Source: Chitinophagaceae bacterium
GTDB lineage: Bacteria > Bacteroidota > Bacteroidia > Chitinophagales > Chitinophagaceae
DNA: 64,000 bases
Direction: 5' to 3'
NCBI GenBank assembly: GCA_027484165.1
Contig: JAIXWH010000014.1
Span: 1-64,000, forward strand
This document shows positions 18,832-28,361 of the stretch, one piece after another. The notes below the pieces were generated by a model. The model was not told the origin of the DNA, searched no databases, and saw only the letters and a list, made by a program, of their open reading frames with translations. The position numbers and the translations under genes are program-made. How positions within the stretch are numbered: position 1 is the stretch's first letter; each line of letters begins with the position of its first letter.

Positions 18832-19100
18832 TTCCACCCTTACAGGGTTTGGTTTCCTTCCTTTTACGTTAGAATAATGTCACCCTTACAGGGTTTGGAT
18901 GATGTGGTTTGTGTTTTTAAAATAATTTCACCCCTACGGGGTTCTGGATTTCCTCCTTTTTACTTTATAATAATTTCACCCATAAGGGTTCTGGATTTCC
19001 TCCTTTTTACTTTATAATAATTTCACCCCTAAGGGGTTCTGGATTTCCTCCTTTTTACTTTATAATAATTTCACCCATAAGGGGTTTGGATTTCTTTAAT
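18827..19100. repeat. Array of six ~47-bp palindromic intergenic repeats
   Basis: Six units begin near 18827, 18873, 18921, 18969, 19016 and 19064, with a period of 46-48 bp. Each has a short hairpin core: ACCC(C/T) ... (A/G)GGGT with a 3-4 nt centre. The arms vary together in part, as in ACCCCTACGGGGT versus ACCCTTACAGGGT. The hairpin is followed in the middle units by TCTGGATTTCCTCC and a T/A-rich tail. The central four are nearly identical and the ends have drifted. The array occupies most of the 385-bp gap between the small T9SS gene and grpE and may act as a terminator or RNA-stability element. Confidence 0.85.
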
Positions 19101-19186
19101 CTTGGCTGTTCTTTCAACTATCTCGCCCCTATTTTAATGTGTCAAAATGACTGCAATTAAAATATTGGCAAAATGTTTGACTATAT

Positions 19187-19194
19187 TACTTTTG
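19187..19194 (+). promoter_or_regulatory. Putative grpE-dnaJ promoter, -7 element
   Basis: TACTTTTG matches TAnnTTTG exactly, with TTGGCA 16-17 bp upstream as a -33 element. The predicted transcript starts near 19200, just before the grpE ATG at 19217. The region 22 bp upstream has no TGA-N6-TCA box, so it serves as an in-window contrast to the island promoters. Confidence 0.6.
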
Positions 19195-19216
19195 TGAACT
19201 AAAAAAGTAATACATC

Positions 19217-19762
19217 ATGGAAGAAAAGAAAATGGATTTTGAAGAAAATGAAATAAACCCAAATAAAGAAATGACCGAAGAAGAGGTAAATACAACTGAA
19301 AAAGCCAACGATAACTCTGAATTGGATAAAGTTAAGTCTGAACTGCAGGAACAAAAAGATAAATTCTTAAGACTATCTGCCGAATTTGACAACTACAAAC
19401 GCAGAAATGCAAAGGAAAGAATTGAGTTAATGCAAACAGCAGGTAAAGAAATTATTGTTTCTCTTCTGGATGTTCTTGATGACAGTGAAAGAGCAGAAAA
19501 ACAGCTCAAATTATCAAATGAAAAAAATGAAAATATTGAAGGGACTTTATTAGTTTTTAATAAACTTAAAAATATCCTTCAACAAAAGGGGCTGACTCCA
19601 ATGGAAAGTATTAATACTGATTTTGATGTTGAAAAACACGAAGCCATTTCTGAATTTGAAGTTTCGGATGATAAAAAAGGAAAAGTAATTGATGAAATGG
19701 TGAAAGGTTACTACCTAAATGAAAAAATCATCAGATTTGCCAAAGTTGTTGTTGGAAAATAA
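19217..19762 (+). CDS. grpE: Nucleotide exchange factor GrpE
   Basis: 181 residues. Opens the nucleotide pocket of DnaK so that ADP is released. The acidic N-terminal stretch (1-40) leads into a long dimerisation helix (about 40-110) with the conserved FLRLSAEFDNYKRRNAKE. A C-terminal beta domain follows with EAISEFE and GYYLNEKIIRFAKVVVGK. dnaJ follows 51 bp later; dnaK itself is not in the window. Confidence 0.95.
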   Translation: MEEKKMDFEENEINPNKEMTEEEVNTTEKANDNSELDKVKSELQEQKDKFLRLSAEFDNYKRRNAKERIELMQTAGKEIIVSLLDVLDDSERAEKQLKLSNEKNENIEGTLLVFNKLKNILQQKGLTPMESINTDFDVEKHEAISEFEVSDDKKGKVIDEMVKGYYLNEKIIRFAKVVVGK

Positions 19763-19813
19763 TTAAAAAAAAGAAATCAGTCAAGATATTTAATGTCTTA
19801 ACTCCATAAGTAT

Positions 19814-20977
19814 ATGTCAAACAAAAGAGATTACTACGAAATACTTGGTGTATCAAAGAATGCATCACAAGATGAAATAAAAAAAGCTTACCGAAAAGTA
19901 GCGATGCAATTTCATCCCGACAGAAATCCAGGTGATAAAGCAGCAGAAGATAAATTCAAAGAAGCAGCAGAAGCATACGAAATTTTAAATGACTCAGAAA
20001 AGAAATCTCAATACGACCGATTTGGTCATAATGCCTTCTCACAGGGAAGAGGTGGTGGTGGCGGTTTTAGTGGTGGTGGGATGAACATGGATGATATCTT
20101 TAGTCAATTTGGCGATATTTTTGGTGATGAAAGCTTCGGTAGTTTCTTTGGTAACAGAGGTAGAGGTGGAAGACAAGCTGGTGGTGCCAGAGGAAGCAAT
20201 CTAAGAGTTAAGATGAAATTGAATTTTGAGGAAATGGCAAAAGGGGCAAACAAAACCATCAAAATCAAAAAGTATGTGAAGTGTAACACCTGCAGCGGAA
20301 GTGGTGCCAAAGATAAAAATAGTGTTCAAACCTGTGGAACATGTAGTGGAAGCGGTCAGGTAAAAAGAGTTCAAAACACTTTTTTGGGACAAATGCAAAC
20401 GGTTACTACTTGCCCAAGTTGTAATGGAGACGGAACAACCATAACGGTTAAATGTACAAGCTGTAAAGGTGATGGTAGAGTATTTGGAGAAGAGACGATC
20501 AACATAGATATTCCTGCAGGAGTTCAAGATGGAATGCAATTAAGCATCAATGGAAAAGGGAATATTGGAGAAAGAGGTGGTAGCAGTGGAGATTTGATTG
20601 TACTGGTAGAGGAAGAACCGCATCCACAGCTACAAAGAGATGGATTAAATGTTGCTTTTGATTTGCATATATCATTCCCGGATGCTGTTTTTGGAACACA
20701 AGTTGAAGTGCCAACTATTGATGGAAGAGCCAAAATAAAAATACCAGCAGGAACTCAAAGTGGTAAGATTTTCAGATTAAAAGGCAAAGGATTTCCACAC
20801 GTGAATAGTTATGAAAAAGGCGATCAATTAATTCATGTAAACATATGGACACCACAAAATATATCTGCTGAAGAAAAAACGACTTTGGAAAAATTATCAA
20901 AGTCTCCCAACTTTGAACCTAAGCCTGAAAAAAATGAAAAGTCATTTTTTGATAAAGTAAGAGAAATGTTTAGTTAG
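19814..20977 (+). CDS. dnaJ: Chaperone DnaJ
   Basis: 387-residue type-I J protein that stimulates DnaK ATPase and delivers unfolded clients. J domain 1-70 with HPD in FHPDRNPG; Gly/Phe-rich region about 75-125. The zinc domain has four CxxCxGxG-type repeats: [24 protein letters not shown] and CTSCKGDG, about 155-225. Two C-terminal beta domains follow. All key motifs are intact. Co-transcribed with grpE. Confidence 0.97.
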   Translation: MSNKRDYYEILGVSKNASQDEIKKAYRKVAMQFHPDRNPGDKAAEDKFKEAAEAYEILNDSEKKSQYDRFGHNAFSQGRGGGGGFSGGGMNMDDIFSQFGDIFGDESFGSFFGNRGRGGRQAGGARGSNLRVKMKLNFEEMAKGANKTIKIKKYVKCNTCSGSGAKDKNSVQTCGTCSGSGQVKRVQNTFLGQMQTVTTCPSCNGDGTTITVKCTSCKGDGRVFGEETINIDIPAGVQDGMQLSINGKGNIGERGGSSGDLIVLVEEEPHPQLQRDGLNVAFDLHISFPDAVFGTQVEVPTIDGRAKIKIPAGTQSGKIFRLKGKGFPHVNSYEKGDQLIHVNIWTPQNISAEEKTTLEKLSKSPNFEPKPEKNEKSFFDKVREMFS

Positions 20978-20994
20978 TAAACCATTTGATGGAG

Positions 20995-22728
20995 TTAAAA
21001 CTTTCCATAGATTTTTTGAGCTCTTGAAATAAGAGACAAAAATTCTTTCTGTAAATAATTAGTCTTATCAGCTGACGAATTTGATAAATACTTGATTTGA
21101 CTCCACGATATATTTTTATAAGAATCATATTGTTTAAGCTTTAAGGAAAACATGGTTATTGCTGTTGCAAATTTGTATTCTTTGTTAAGGCTATCAAATG
21201 ATGTAAAATTATTGGGTAAAGAATATTGCATTTTATTTGATACTGTATCTTTATTTATTTTATAATTCAATTCCAAATCACCAAAAACTTGAGTTTTCAT
21301 GTCTGCATTTTTTAGAGTAGAATTGGGTATAATTTCAAAAATAGCCAATACTGAACTTCCGCTTCCTACCTCCCCGCCCTCCAAAATATTTGCGGAATCT
21401 TTAAGTGCCTCTTTTTTATTATCGAAGCCAAGTAATTTATATCGACTTATCAGATTAGGATTGAATTTGACATTCATAAAAACATCATCTGCAACAGCAT
21501 ATAAATTCTGCGAAATCTCTTTTACCAATACTCTTTCGGCTTCTTTAATATCATCAAGATAAGCATAATTTCCATTGCCCTTTTTGGCTAGAACCTGCAA
21601 TTTAGAATCTTTTAAATTACCCATTCCAACACCAAGACAAGTAAGATATATGCCAGTTTGTCTTTGTTTTGTTATCAATTCTTCTAGTGCTTTTTCACTT
21701 GTTTCACCAACATTGAAATCTCCGTCTGTTGCTAAAATAATTCTGTTATTACCATTTTTTATGAAGCTGCGTTTTGCCAGTTGATATGCTACTCGAATAG
21801 CAGACTCACCTGGAGTATCTCCATCGGCTTCGAGTGATTCAATTGAAGTGAGTATTTTTTCTTTATTGCTTCCGGATGTAGGTCTCAGCCAAATTTGCAC
21901 ATAACCTCCGTAGGTTACAATTGAGACGGTATCAATGGATCGTAAGTTTTTTACAAAAAGTTGAAACGCTGCCTTTAATAACGGAAGACGATTAGGCATA
22001 TCCATACTCCCTGATACGTCTATTAAAAAAACAAAATTACTTGGAGGGACACTATCAGATTTAATTTGCTTTGCGTTGATATTCAAATACAATAATTGAT
22101 TTTTTTTATTCCAAGGGCAACTACTGATTTTAGATTCAAATCTAAAAAGATTGTCATTTTCTGGAGACTTATAAGCAAGATTAAAATAATTAACCATCTC
22201 TTCTGTTCTAACCGCATCTGGAGGTACAATACTATTTGTATTTAAAAATCTTCTCACATTGCTATAGGAGGCTTTATTGACGTTCAATGAAAATCCAGTG
22301 CTTGGATATTGATTAGCAGAAATAAATTGGTTTTCTACTAATTGAAAATAGGTTTCATCCCCAGTATAAAATTTTTCTCCGGAAGACTGATGAAAATCTT
22401 TTGTTACAGAAACAAGTCGTGTTTGACTTTTGTTAGAAGCATCTGTATTTGATTTTAATAAAATATCCTGCCATTCATTGGTCTTAATAAAAATCGTCTT
22501 TGATTCATACCCATCTATATTAATTGAAAGTGTATCATACAAACTCCTTTCAACAAATCCAAAACTTCCTTCTGGTCCTGTGTAATAATAAGCTCTTATG
22601 GAATGAGAGAAAATCCTTGCATTTGAAACCGGCTTATTGTTTTGATCTTTGATACTTCCACGAAGATAATACTGACTAAATACCGGCAGTGAAAAAAACA
22701 ATAGGCAGTATGTAATAAACTTTTTCAA
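20995..22728 (-). CDS. Secreted VWA-domain protein, YfbK-like
   Basis: 577 residues from a TTG start. A signal peptide (ending near VFSQ) is followed by a carboxypeptidase-regulatory-like beta domain (about 20-90, LRGSIKDQNNKPVSNARI). A YfbK-type N-terminal module follows (PSTGFSLNVNKASYSNVRRFL, near 140). The VWA domain has an intact MIDAS motif DVSGSMD (near 238) and ATDGDFNVG. The C-terminal region about 400-577 matches the domain that follows VWA in YfbK. Such proteins bind ligands through a metal ion at the surface or in the periplasm; the partner is unknown. It converges with dnaJ. Confidence 0.85.
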   Translation of the reverse strand: MKKFITYCLLFFSLPVFSQYYLRGSIKDQNNKPVSNARIFSHSIRAYYYTGPEGSFGFVERSLYDTLSINIDGYESKTIFIKTNEWQDILLKSNTDASNKSQTRLVSVTKDFHQSSGEKFYTGDETYFQLVENQFISANQYPSTGFSLNVNKASYSNVRRFLNTNSIVPPDAVRTEEMVNYFNLAYKSPENDNLFRFESKISSCPWNKKNQLLYLNINAKQIKSDSVPPSNFVFLIDVSGSMDMPNRLPLLKAAFQLFVKNLRSIDTVSIVTYGGYVQIWLRPTSGSNKEKILTSIESLEADGDTPGESAIRVAYQLAKRSFIKNGNNRIILATDGDFNVGETSEKALEELITKQRQTGIYLTCLGVGMGNLKDSKLQVLAKKGNGNYAYLDDIKEAERVLVKEISQNLYAVADDVFMNVKFNPNLISRYKLLGFDNKKEALKDSANILEGGEVGSGSSVLAIFEIIPNSTLKNADMKTQVFGDLELNYKINKDTVSNKMQYSLPNNFTSFDSLNKEYKFATAITMFSLKLKQYDSYKNISWSQIKYLSNSSADKTNYLQKEFLSLISRAQKIYGKF

Positions 22729-22776
22729 GAATTTACGTTTTCCTAAGTTACAGAAATAATGTCAGAAACTAAATTT

Positions 22777-23310
22777 CTATACGAGTTGATATATCTGTTT
22801 TAGATTTCTACCCAACCCATCATAATCCAATCCATAACCCAATAGGAATTTATTTGGCACTTCAAAGCCTATGTAATCCAATTTCACAGGATGCTTTAAA
22901 GCCTCAGGCTTAGACAAAAGAGTAGCTATTTTTAATGATGCAGGATTCTGATTATTTAACTGTGGTAAAAATTCGAATAAAGTTTTTCCTGTATCAACAA
23001 TATCTTCTATAACAATAACATCTCTTCCAGTAATAGTGGCTTCTAAACCAATTGCAGTAACTACTTGACCTGTACTTTTTATTCCTTGATACGAAGCCAA
23101 TTTTACAAAGCAAATTTCTGCATCAATGGTAAGTTCTTTAAACAAATCTGAAGCGAACATAAAACATCCATTCAAAACAGCTATAAAAATTGGCGTTTTG
23201 CCATTATAATCTTTATTTATTTCTCCAGCCAGTCGTTTTATTTGCTCATCTATTTGATTCGCTGATAAATAAGTTTCAAAGTGCTTGTCATGAACTTGTA
23301 TTTGTGTCAT
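22777..23310 (-). CDS. hpt: Hypoxanthine phosphoribosyltransferase
   Basis: Purine salvage: transfers phosphoribose from PRPP to hypoxanthine or guanine. The PRPP-binding signature VIVIEDIVDTGKT is near residue 100, with the flexible-loop region LASYQGIKSTG and the C-terminal DYIGFEVPNKFLLGYGLDYDG block. I choose the ATG at 23310 (177 residues) because the longer frame needs a TTG and would overlap the upstream gene's end. It follows the glucosaminidase gene by only a few bases. Confidence 0.93.
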   Translation of the reverse strand: MTQIQVHDKHFETYLSANQIDEQIKRLAGEINKDYNGKTPIFIAVLNGCFMFASDLFKELTIDAEICFVKLASYQGIKSTGQVVTAIGLEATITGRDVIVIEDIVDTGKTLFEFLPQLNNQNPASLKIATLLSKPEALKHPVKLDYIGFEVPNKFLLGYGLDYDGLGRNLKQIYQLV

Positions 23311-23314
23311 ACCA

Positions 23315-24046
23315 TTATTTTTTTGATACAATTAATTTTTGTCCAATATACAGATCATTTGAATTTAAGTTGTTCCATTTTTTCAAATCTGCTATTGTAG
23401 TTTTATATCTTACTGAGATTGCATAGAGGTTATCTTTCTTTTTTACTTCATGAATAGTTTGTTCTCTATATTTTTCATCATTATTATCCTCATCATTCTT
23501 TGCATTTACAATAATATTATCATTTATATTTGATTTGCTCAGTGTTATTAAAGTATATTCATTCAGACCATTATCTTCAATGACTTTGATTAACATTTGA
23601 GGGTATTTAGGATTAGTTGCATATCCAGCTTTTTTTAATCCTTTTGCCCAACTTTTATAGTTAGTAGGATCCAGTTCAAATAGAGAAGAGTAATGTGATC
23701 TAGACTTTAAAAAATTGCTATGGTCGATATAGCTTTCAACCGCGCTGTCGTATTTTCTGAAACATTCTCCAGTTGCGTCATCATCATGATATACCTTTTC
23801 ACCTGCCCAATCGAGCTTACATTTTATTCCAAAATGATTGTTTGATTTTTTTACTAGCTCTCCATTTCCACTTTCAGATTCTAAAATACCTTGAGCAAGT
23901 GTAATTGCCGCCGGGACTCCTGTCCTTCTCATCTCACTCATTGCAATGTCCTTGTAGGTTGATATATATTGTTGGACAGTTAATCTCTGAGTAAAAGCGA
24001 TAAATGAAATTAAACACAATAAAATAGTCGAACCTGTTTTTTTCAT
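23315..24046 (-). CDS. Secreted glucosaminidase-domain peptidoglycan hydrolase with LysM
   Basis: 243 residues. A signal peptide (to about 20) is followed by a FlgJ/GH73-type glucosaminidase domain with the catalytic-region motif AQGILESESGNGELVKKSNNHFG, and aromatic GYATNPKYPQML. A C-terminal LysM domain follows (about 195-243, HEVKKKDNLYAISVRYKT to GQKLIVSK), which binds peptidoglycan. Likely cleaves glycan strands during growth or division. It is part of a tightly packed minus-strand run from the symporter to hpt. Confidence 0.88.
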   Translation of the reverse strand: MKKTGSTILLCLISFIAFTQRLTVQQYISTYKDIAMSEMRRTGVPAAITLAQGILESESGNGELVKKSNNHFGIKCKLDWAGEKVYHDDDATGECFRKYDSAVESYIDHSNFLKSRSHYSSLFELDPTNYKSWAKGLKKAGYATNPKYPQMLIKVIEDNGLNEYTLITLSKSNINDNIIVNAKNDEDNNDEKYREQTIHEVKKKDNLYAISVRYKTTIADLKKWNNLNSNDLYIGQKLIVSKK

Positions 24047-24048
24047 AA

Positions 24049-24687
24049 TTATATTTTTCTAACCAGTGTTAAGCCATCTCTCATGGTTAGCATCAATTGT
24101 TCAACTCTGAGGTCGGCTGAAACATGTTTATTGAAGGCATCGATTGCTTTTGCGTTTTTTCCGGTAATATTATCTTCCAATACCTGACCATGGAAAAGCA
24201 CATTATCAACTATCATCCAACCTCCCCGATTCAATTTGGGCAAAGTTAATTCGTAGTAATCAATATAACTTACTTTATCAGCATCAATAAATATCAAATC
24301 CCAATTTTCATCCAAATTCGGAATAATTTCTAATGCATTTCCGACGTGCAATTTGATTTGCTGTTCTTTATTGCCTTTTTTAAAATATTTTAAAGCAGTT
24401 TGCGCATCCTCTTCCCTCAATTCGATTGTATGTAAAATTCCATCTTCAGACATTCCCTTTGCCATTGACAAAGCACTATACCCTGTGAATGTCCCAATCT
24501 CTAAAACTTTTTTGGGGTTAATCATTCTGCAAATCATTTCCAAGAATTTGCCTTGCAATGGTCCACTTAACATATGGGCATGAGGATGTGATTCATTTAT
24601 TAATCGTTCTAATTCATTAATAACCGAGTCAAGTGAAGACGAATGAATGCTGCAATACGATTCAGCAAGAGGATTTATCAATTCCAT
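24049..24687 (-). CDS. Class I SAM-dependent O-methyltransferase
   Basis: 212 residues of the catechol/caffeoyl-CoA O-methyltransferase-like family. The SAM-binding motif VLEIGTFTGYSALSMA is near residue 60; DLIFIDADKVSYIDYYE carries the metal-ligand region and IVDNVLFHGQV follows. The natural substrate is not predictable. Its ATG overlaps the symporter stop by one base (TAATG), showing translational coupling, and its stop is 2 bp before the glucosaminidase start. Confidence 0.88.
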   Translation of the reverse strand: MELINPLAESYCSIHSSSLDSVINELERLINESHPHAHMLSGPLQGKFLEMICRMINPKKVLEIGTFTGYSALSMAKGMSEDGILHTIELREEDAQTALKYFKKGNKEQQIKLHVGNALEIIPNLDENWDLIFIDADKVSYIDYYELTLPKLNRGGWMIVDNVLFHGQVLEDNITGKNAKAIDAFNKHVSADLRVEQLMLTMRDGLTLVRKI

Positions 24688-26201
24688 TAAGTTGATGCCT
24701 TTTGAGATTTGTTGGTGATGATTGACAACCCTAAGAATGTAACTAATCCATTTATTAAAATCAATTCATTACCAATTTTATACCCATTAAAAATAGTATT
24801 AGATATTTCATTAAGTCCAAGTGTTAGATGTAATTTCTTTTCGTACCATTCTGGACTACTCAAAATGTCGAGTCCTAAAACCAATGCAGGAGCAAAAATA
24901 CAAACAGTCCAGATCCACTCTTTTTTTATTGTCTTTTTAGTTAAGATGCCAAATGCGAATAACCCAAGTAATGGACCGTAAGTTATTCCTGCGAATTTCA
25001 AAATGAAATCAATAATGAGTTTATCATTAATTGCTTTAAAAACGAGTACCAAAAGAAAAAATAAGACTGCAAATGCCAGATGCACTTTAAGACGTTTGTT
25101 TTTCTTTACACTTTCATCATCATTAGTTTTGTTAATATTGATAATATCGATACAAAAACAAGAGGTCAGTGAAGTGATTGCGCCGTCTACACTTGGAAAA
25201 AGAGCTGAAATTAATGCAATAATGAACAATACACCTATTGTGCCGCTGAATGCGTCACTTAATGCGATAGTTGGAAACAAATCGTCGGGAGCAGCTTGAA
25301 TGTTCATCTTTTGTGCATACAAATAAAGTATTCCGCCAAGGAAGAGAAATAAAAAATTAACAACCATCAATACTGCAGTAAAACTCATCATGTTTTTTTG
25401 AGAGTCTTTTAAATTCTTTACACTTATATTTTTTTGCATCATCTCCTGATCTAAGCCCGTCATAGCAATAGCAATAAACATACCTCCGAGAATATGCTTC
25501 ATAAAAAATGAACCGGCTTTGATATCGGTATTGAAAATCTGCGTATACCCCTTGTCGTTCAACATACTAAGTGCCCCTGAAAAATCTGTACCTAATGATT
25601 TAATAATTACAAATATGCAAACTACTAATCCCAGCAACATTCCTGATGTTTGAAGTGTATCTGTATATATAATCGTTTTTACACCTCCTTCAAAAGTATA
25701 GAGTAATATCATCAGTAAAATGACGAACGTAGTAACAACAAATGGGATTCCTAATTTATTTAAAATAAAGATTTGAAGAATATTAATAACAAGGTAGAGT
25801 CTTGCTGTGGCTCCTACAACTCTCGATAAAATAAAAAAAGATGCTCCTACTTTATGTGCTTCAACGCCAAACCGTTGTTCGAGATAACTATAAATACTGG
25901 TTACATTCAATCTGTAATAAAGGGGTAAAAGCACAAAAGCAATCACCAAATAACCAAGCAGATAACCCAAAACAATTTGAAAATAGAAAAAATTACCACT
26001 ACCTACACCTCCCGGAACACTTACGAAAGTAACTCCGCTTAAAGAGGTGCCAATCATGCCAAAAGCAACTAACATCCAATTACTTTTTTTGTTTCCAATA
26101 AAAAAAGACTCGTTATCTGAGCCTCTTGATGTAAACCAAGCAACAGTCAGTAAAATAAGGAAGTAACCGATTACAAAAGAAAACAAAATGATTGGCGACA
26201 T
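24687..26201 (-). CDS. Sodium:solute symporter family protein
   Basis: 504 residues with about 13 hydrophobic segments, typical of the SSS (LeuT-fold) family that imports sugars, amino acids, carboxylates or vitamins with sodium. Family motifs include GTSLSGVTFVSVPGGVGSGNFFYFQ near 55-75, ATARLYLVINILQ near 130 and DGAITSLTSCFCIDI near 340. The solute cannot be assigned. It heads the run symporter, methyltransferase, glucosaminidase, hpt. Confidence 0.88.
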   Translation of the reverse strand: MSPIILFSFVIGYFLILLTVAWFTSRGSDNESFFIGNKKSNWMLVAFGMIGTSLSGVTFVSVPGGVGSGNFFYFQIVLGYLLGYLVIAFVLLPLYYRLNVTSIYSYLEQRFGVEAHKVGASFFILSRVVGATARLYLVINILQIFILNKLGIPFVVTTFVILLMILLYTFEGGVKTIIYTDTLQTSGMLLGLVVCIFVIIKSLGTDFSGALSMLNDKGYTQIFNTDIKAGSFFMKHILGGMFIAIAMTGLDQEMMQKNISVKNLKDSQKNMMSFTAVLMVVNFLFLFLGGILYLYAQKMNIQAAPDDLFPTIALSDAFSGTIGVLFIIALISALFPSVDGAITSLTSCFCIDIININKTNDDESVKKNKRLKVHLAFAVLFFLLVLVFKAINDKLIIDFILKFAGITYGPLLGLFAFGILTKKTIKKEWIWTVCIFAPALVLGLDILSSPEWYEKKLHLTLGLNEISNTIFNGYKIGNELILINGLVTFLGLSIITNKSQKAST

Positions 26202-26248
26202 GTAGTTGATTTGATATTGAAAAAAGTATCTATTAAATGATTGCCAAT

Positions 26249-26890
26249 TTAATCTCTATATCGCCCCCTTCTTCTTTCACCAGATTCACTTTGGCGTTGA
26301 CGACCCTGAAATAAAGCAATATTGTATCCAGCTCTAATAATTGGCAATGCTCTTTGTAAACCATCCTTGTATGGAGAATTCATAGACTCTCCAATATCCC
26401 ACATGATTGAAAAATAATAGTAAGATTTCTGACCATTAAAATCACGACCGCTTGCGATTCCACCTCCTACTAATAAGCTGTGTGAATCTGATTGATATTT
26501 TTCATCAACTCCAGATGGATAAATGTATCTGATTTTCATGAGATTAAATTCATACTGAGCTTGTGCAAATAAGAACTTTACAGGAAATAATCTCACAAAA
26601 CAACCCGGCCCATAAATGGTTTGTCGCAGTTTATCCCCAACCTCATTATAATCTCTCATTGAAATATAATTAATCCCAGGAGATACAGCAAAGTCAATGT
26701 ACTTATTGAAGCTATATCCTATAAAGGGAGAGATTCCCAATGTAGTAGATTGATTTCCAAATCCAAGATCCAATGATCCTCCGGTAAAAATATTTTCTTT
26801 TTTGAAGAAGGGCTCAGCGCTTTCGGATTCCTGTGCTTTTAATTGAGTTGAAATCGCAATGACAACAAAAAATAAAAAAACTTTTTTCAT
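26249..26890 (-). CDS. Outer-membrane beta-barrel protein of unknown role
   Basis: 213 residues from the ATG at 26890, chosen because it gives a clean signal peptide (KKVFLFFVVIAISTQLKAQ) and avoids overlap with the upstream oxidase gene. The mature part has alternating aromatic/glycine strands (GGSLDLGFGNQSTTLGISPFIGYSF) typical of a small beta barrel, and ends in the basic tail RRRGRYRD. No specific family was recognised. The oxidase gene upstream ends 5 bp away, so the two may be co-transcribed. Confidence 0.7.
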   Translation of the reverse strand: MKKVFLFFVVIAISTQLKAQESESAEPFFKKENIFTGGSLDLGFGNQSTTLGISPFIGYSFNKYIDFAVSPGINYISMRDYNEVGDKLRQTIYGPGCFVRLFPVKFLFAQAQYEFNLMKIRYIYPSGVDEKYQSDSHSLLVGGGIASGRDFNGQKSYYYFSIMWDIGESMNSPYKDGLQRALPIIRAGYNIALFQGRQRQSESGERRRGRYRD

Positions 26891-26894
26891 TCCG

Positions 26895-28292
26895 TTAAGC
26901 TTTAAAAATTTTACCTGCATTTAAAATATTATTGGGGTCGAATACTTTTTTGATTCCTTTCATTAGTTCAATTTCTGCAGAGGAATAAACAATGTCTATA
27001 AACTCTTTCTGAATAAGCCCAATCCCATGTTCGGCACTGATTGTTCCTCCTAAAGATTTAACCAATTTGAACAAAGCTTTCAGCGCGGGAATAACATCAG
27101 GATTATTAAGACTATAAATACTTCCTGGTTTTTTTATTCTGACATGCAGATTCCCATCTCCAGCATGACCATAGCAAACCACATCAAAATGATACTCTTT
27201 TCCTAATTCTTTTACTCCTCTTATCAACTTTGGCAACTCAGCTCTTGGCACTACTGTATCTTCTTCAATGGTATATCCATCAATTTTAACGGCTTCGGAT
27301 ACACGACGTCTTAATTTCCACAAGGCCTCTTTTTGTTGTGCATCATCAGCAAAAAATACTTCCCCACATTCATATTCAACCAATAAATTAGCAATGGATT
27401 CCATTTCTGCCATCAACGTATCCAAATGATTGCCATCAACTTCAATAATTAAATGCGCTTCCATTTCATCGGTAACCGGCACAATAGAACTGTCAACAAA
27501 TTTACTCACAATTTTCAATGCATTGATCTCTACCAATTCCAAAGCGCTTGGTGTAAAACCTGCTCTGAATATTGCGCTTACAGCTTCGCCTGCTTTTTCC
27601 AGATTATTAAATGGCACCAACATGAGTAAATCATGTTTAGGTAGTGGTATTAATTTCAAAACAATTTTTGTCACCAAGCCTAATGTGCCTTCGCTGCCTA
27701 CCATCAATTGTGTGAGATTATATCCTGTTGCATTTTTCAATACATTCGCTCCTGTCCAGATAATTTCTCCGTTAGGCAAAACCACTTCCAAATTCAATAC
27801 GTAATCTTTGACAACTCCATATTTAACTGCTTTTGGACCTCCGCTATTTTCTGCAATATTTCCTCCAATGAAACAGCTTCCTTTGCTGCTTGGATCAGGT
27901 GGATAAAACAATCCTTTTTCTTTAACTGCGTTTTGTAAAGTTTCGGTAATTACACCGGGCTCTGTTATTACTTGTAGATTTCTTTCATCAATTTCCAAAA
28001 TGGAATTCATCCTTTCGAATGAAATTAAAACGCCACCAAATTGGGGCAATGCTCCTCCGCTCAAACCAGTTCCTGCTCCTCTCGGTGTAACAGGTATCTT
28101 GTGGTGATTACATAATTTCATCGCTTCGCTGATTTCCTGAGCTGTTCTTGGCTTTATAACAACATCCGGCAAAAAATGTAGGTTTTCAGTTTCATCATGG
28201 GCATACTTATTTCTGTTTTCATCATCGATAAAAACAAAATCATCGCCAACAATTTTCTTTAAATCAGGAAGTAGAGAATGAACAGGTACCAT
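26895..28292 (-). CDS. FAD-linked oxidase of the GlcD/lactate dehydrogenase type
   Basis: 465 residues from the ATG at 28292 (a TTG two codons earlier is possible). N-terminal FAD-binding domain of the PCMH type with PRGAGTGLSGGALPQFGG near 75-92 and GGNIAENSGGPKAVKYG near 140. A C-terminal FAD-oxidase cap carries CYGHAGDGNLHVRI and SAEHGIGLIQKEF. These enzymes oxidise glycolate or D-lactate and pass electrons to the respiratory chain. Without glcE/glcF partners the exact substrate is open; oxidation of the D-lactate made by the dehydrogenase at 49051-50067 is one possibility. Confidence 0.88.
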   Translation of the reverse strand: MVPVHSLLPDLKKIVGDDFVFIDDENRNKYAHDETENLHFLPDVVIKPRTAQEISEAMKLCNHHKIPVTPRGAGTGLSGGALPQFGGVLISFERMNSILEIDERNLQVITEPGVITETLQNAVKEKGLFYPPDPSSKGSCFIGGNIAENSGGPKAVKYGVVKDYVLNLEVVLPNGEIIWTGANVLKNATGYNLTQLMVGSEGTLGLVTKIVLKLIPLPKHDLLMLVPFNNLEKAGEAVSAIFRAGFTPSALELVEINALKIVSKFVDSSIVPVTDEMEAHLIIEVDGNHLDTLMAEMESIANLLVEYECGEVFFADDAQQKEALWKLRRRVSEAVKIDGYTIEEDTVVPRAELPKLIRGVKELGKEYHFDVVCYGHAGDGNLHVRIKKPGSIYSLNNPDVIPALKALFKLVKSLGGTISAEHGIGLIQKEFIDIVYSSAEIELMKGIKKVFDPNNILNAGKIFKA

Positions 28293-28361
28293 ATCCAATT
28301 GGATTGCAATTTTTAATGGCGTAAAATTAATTGATATTGACTAGAATAGCGCAATTGAAGG

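Noticed and set aside
18827-19100. CRISPR array
   Set aside because: Units are contiguous without unique spacers, the period of 46-48 bp is made of the repeat itself, and no cas gene is in the window.
19187-19194. grpE promoter as a regulon member
   Set aside because: It has an exact TAnnTTTG but no TGA-N6-TCA box 22 bp upstream; a TTGGCA -33 element explains it as an ordinary promoter.
22777-23331. Longer hpt from a TTG
   Set aside because: It would overlap the glucosaminidase gene and add seven residues not typical of the family; the ATG at 23310 fits better.
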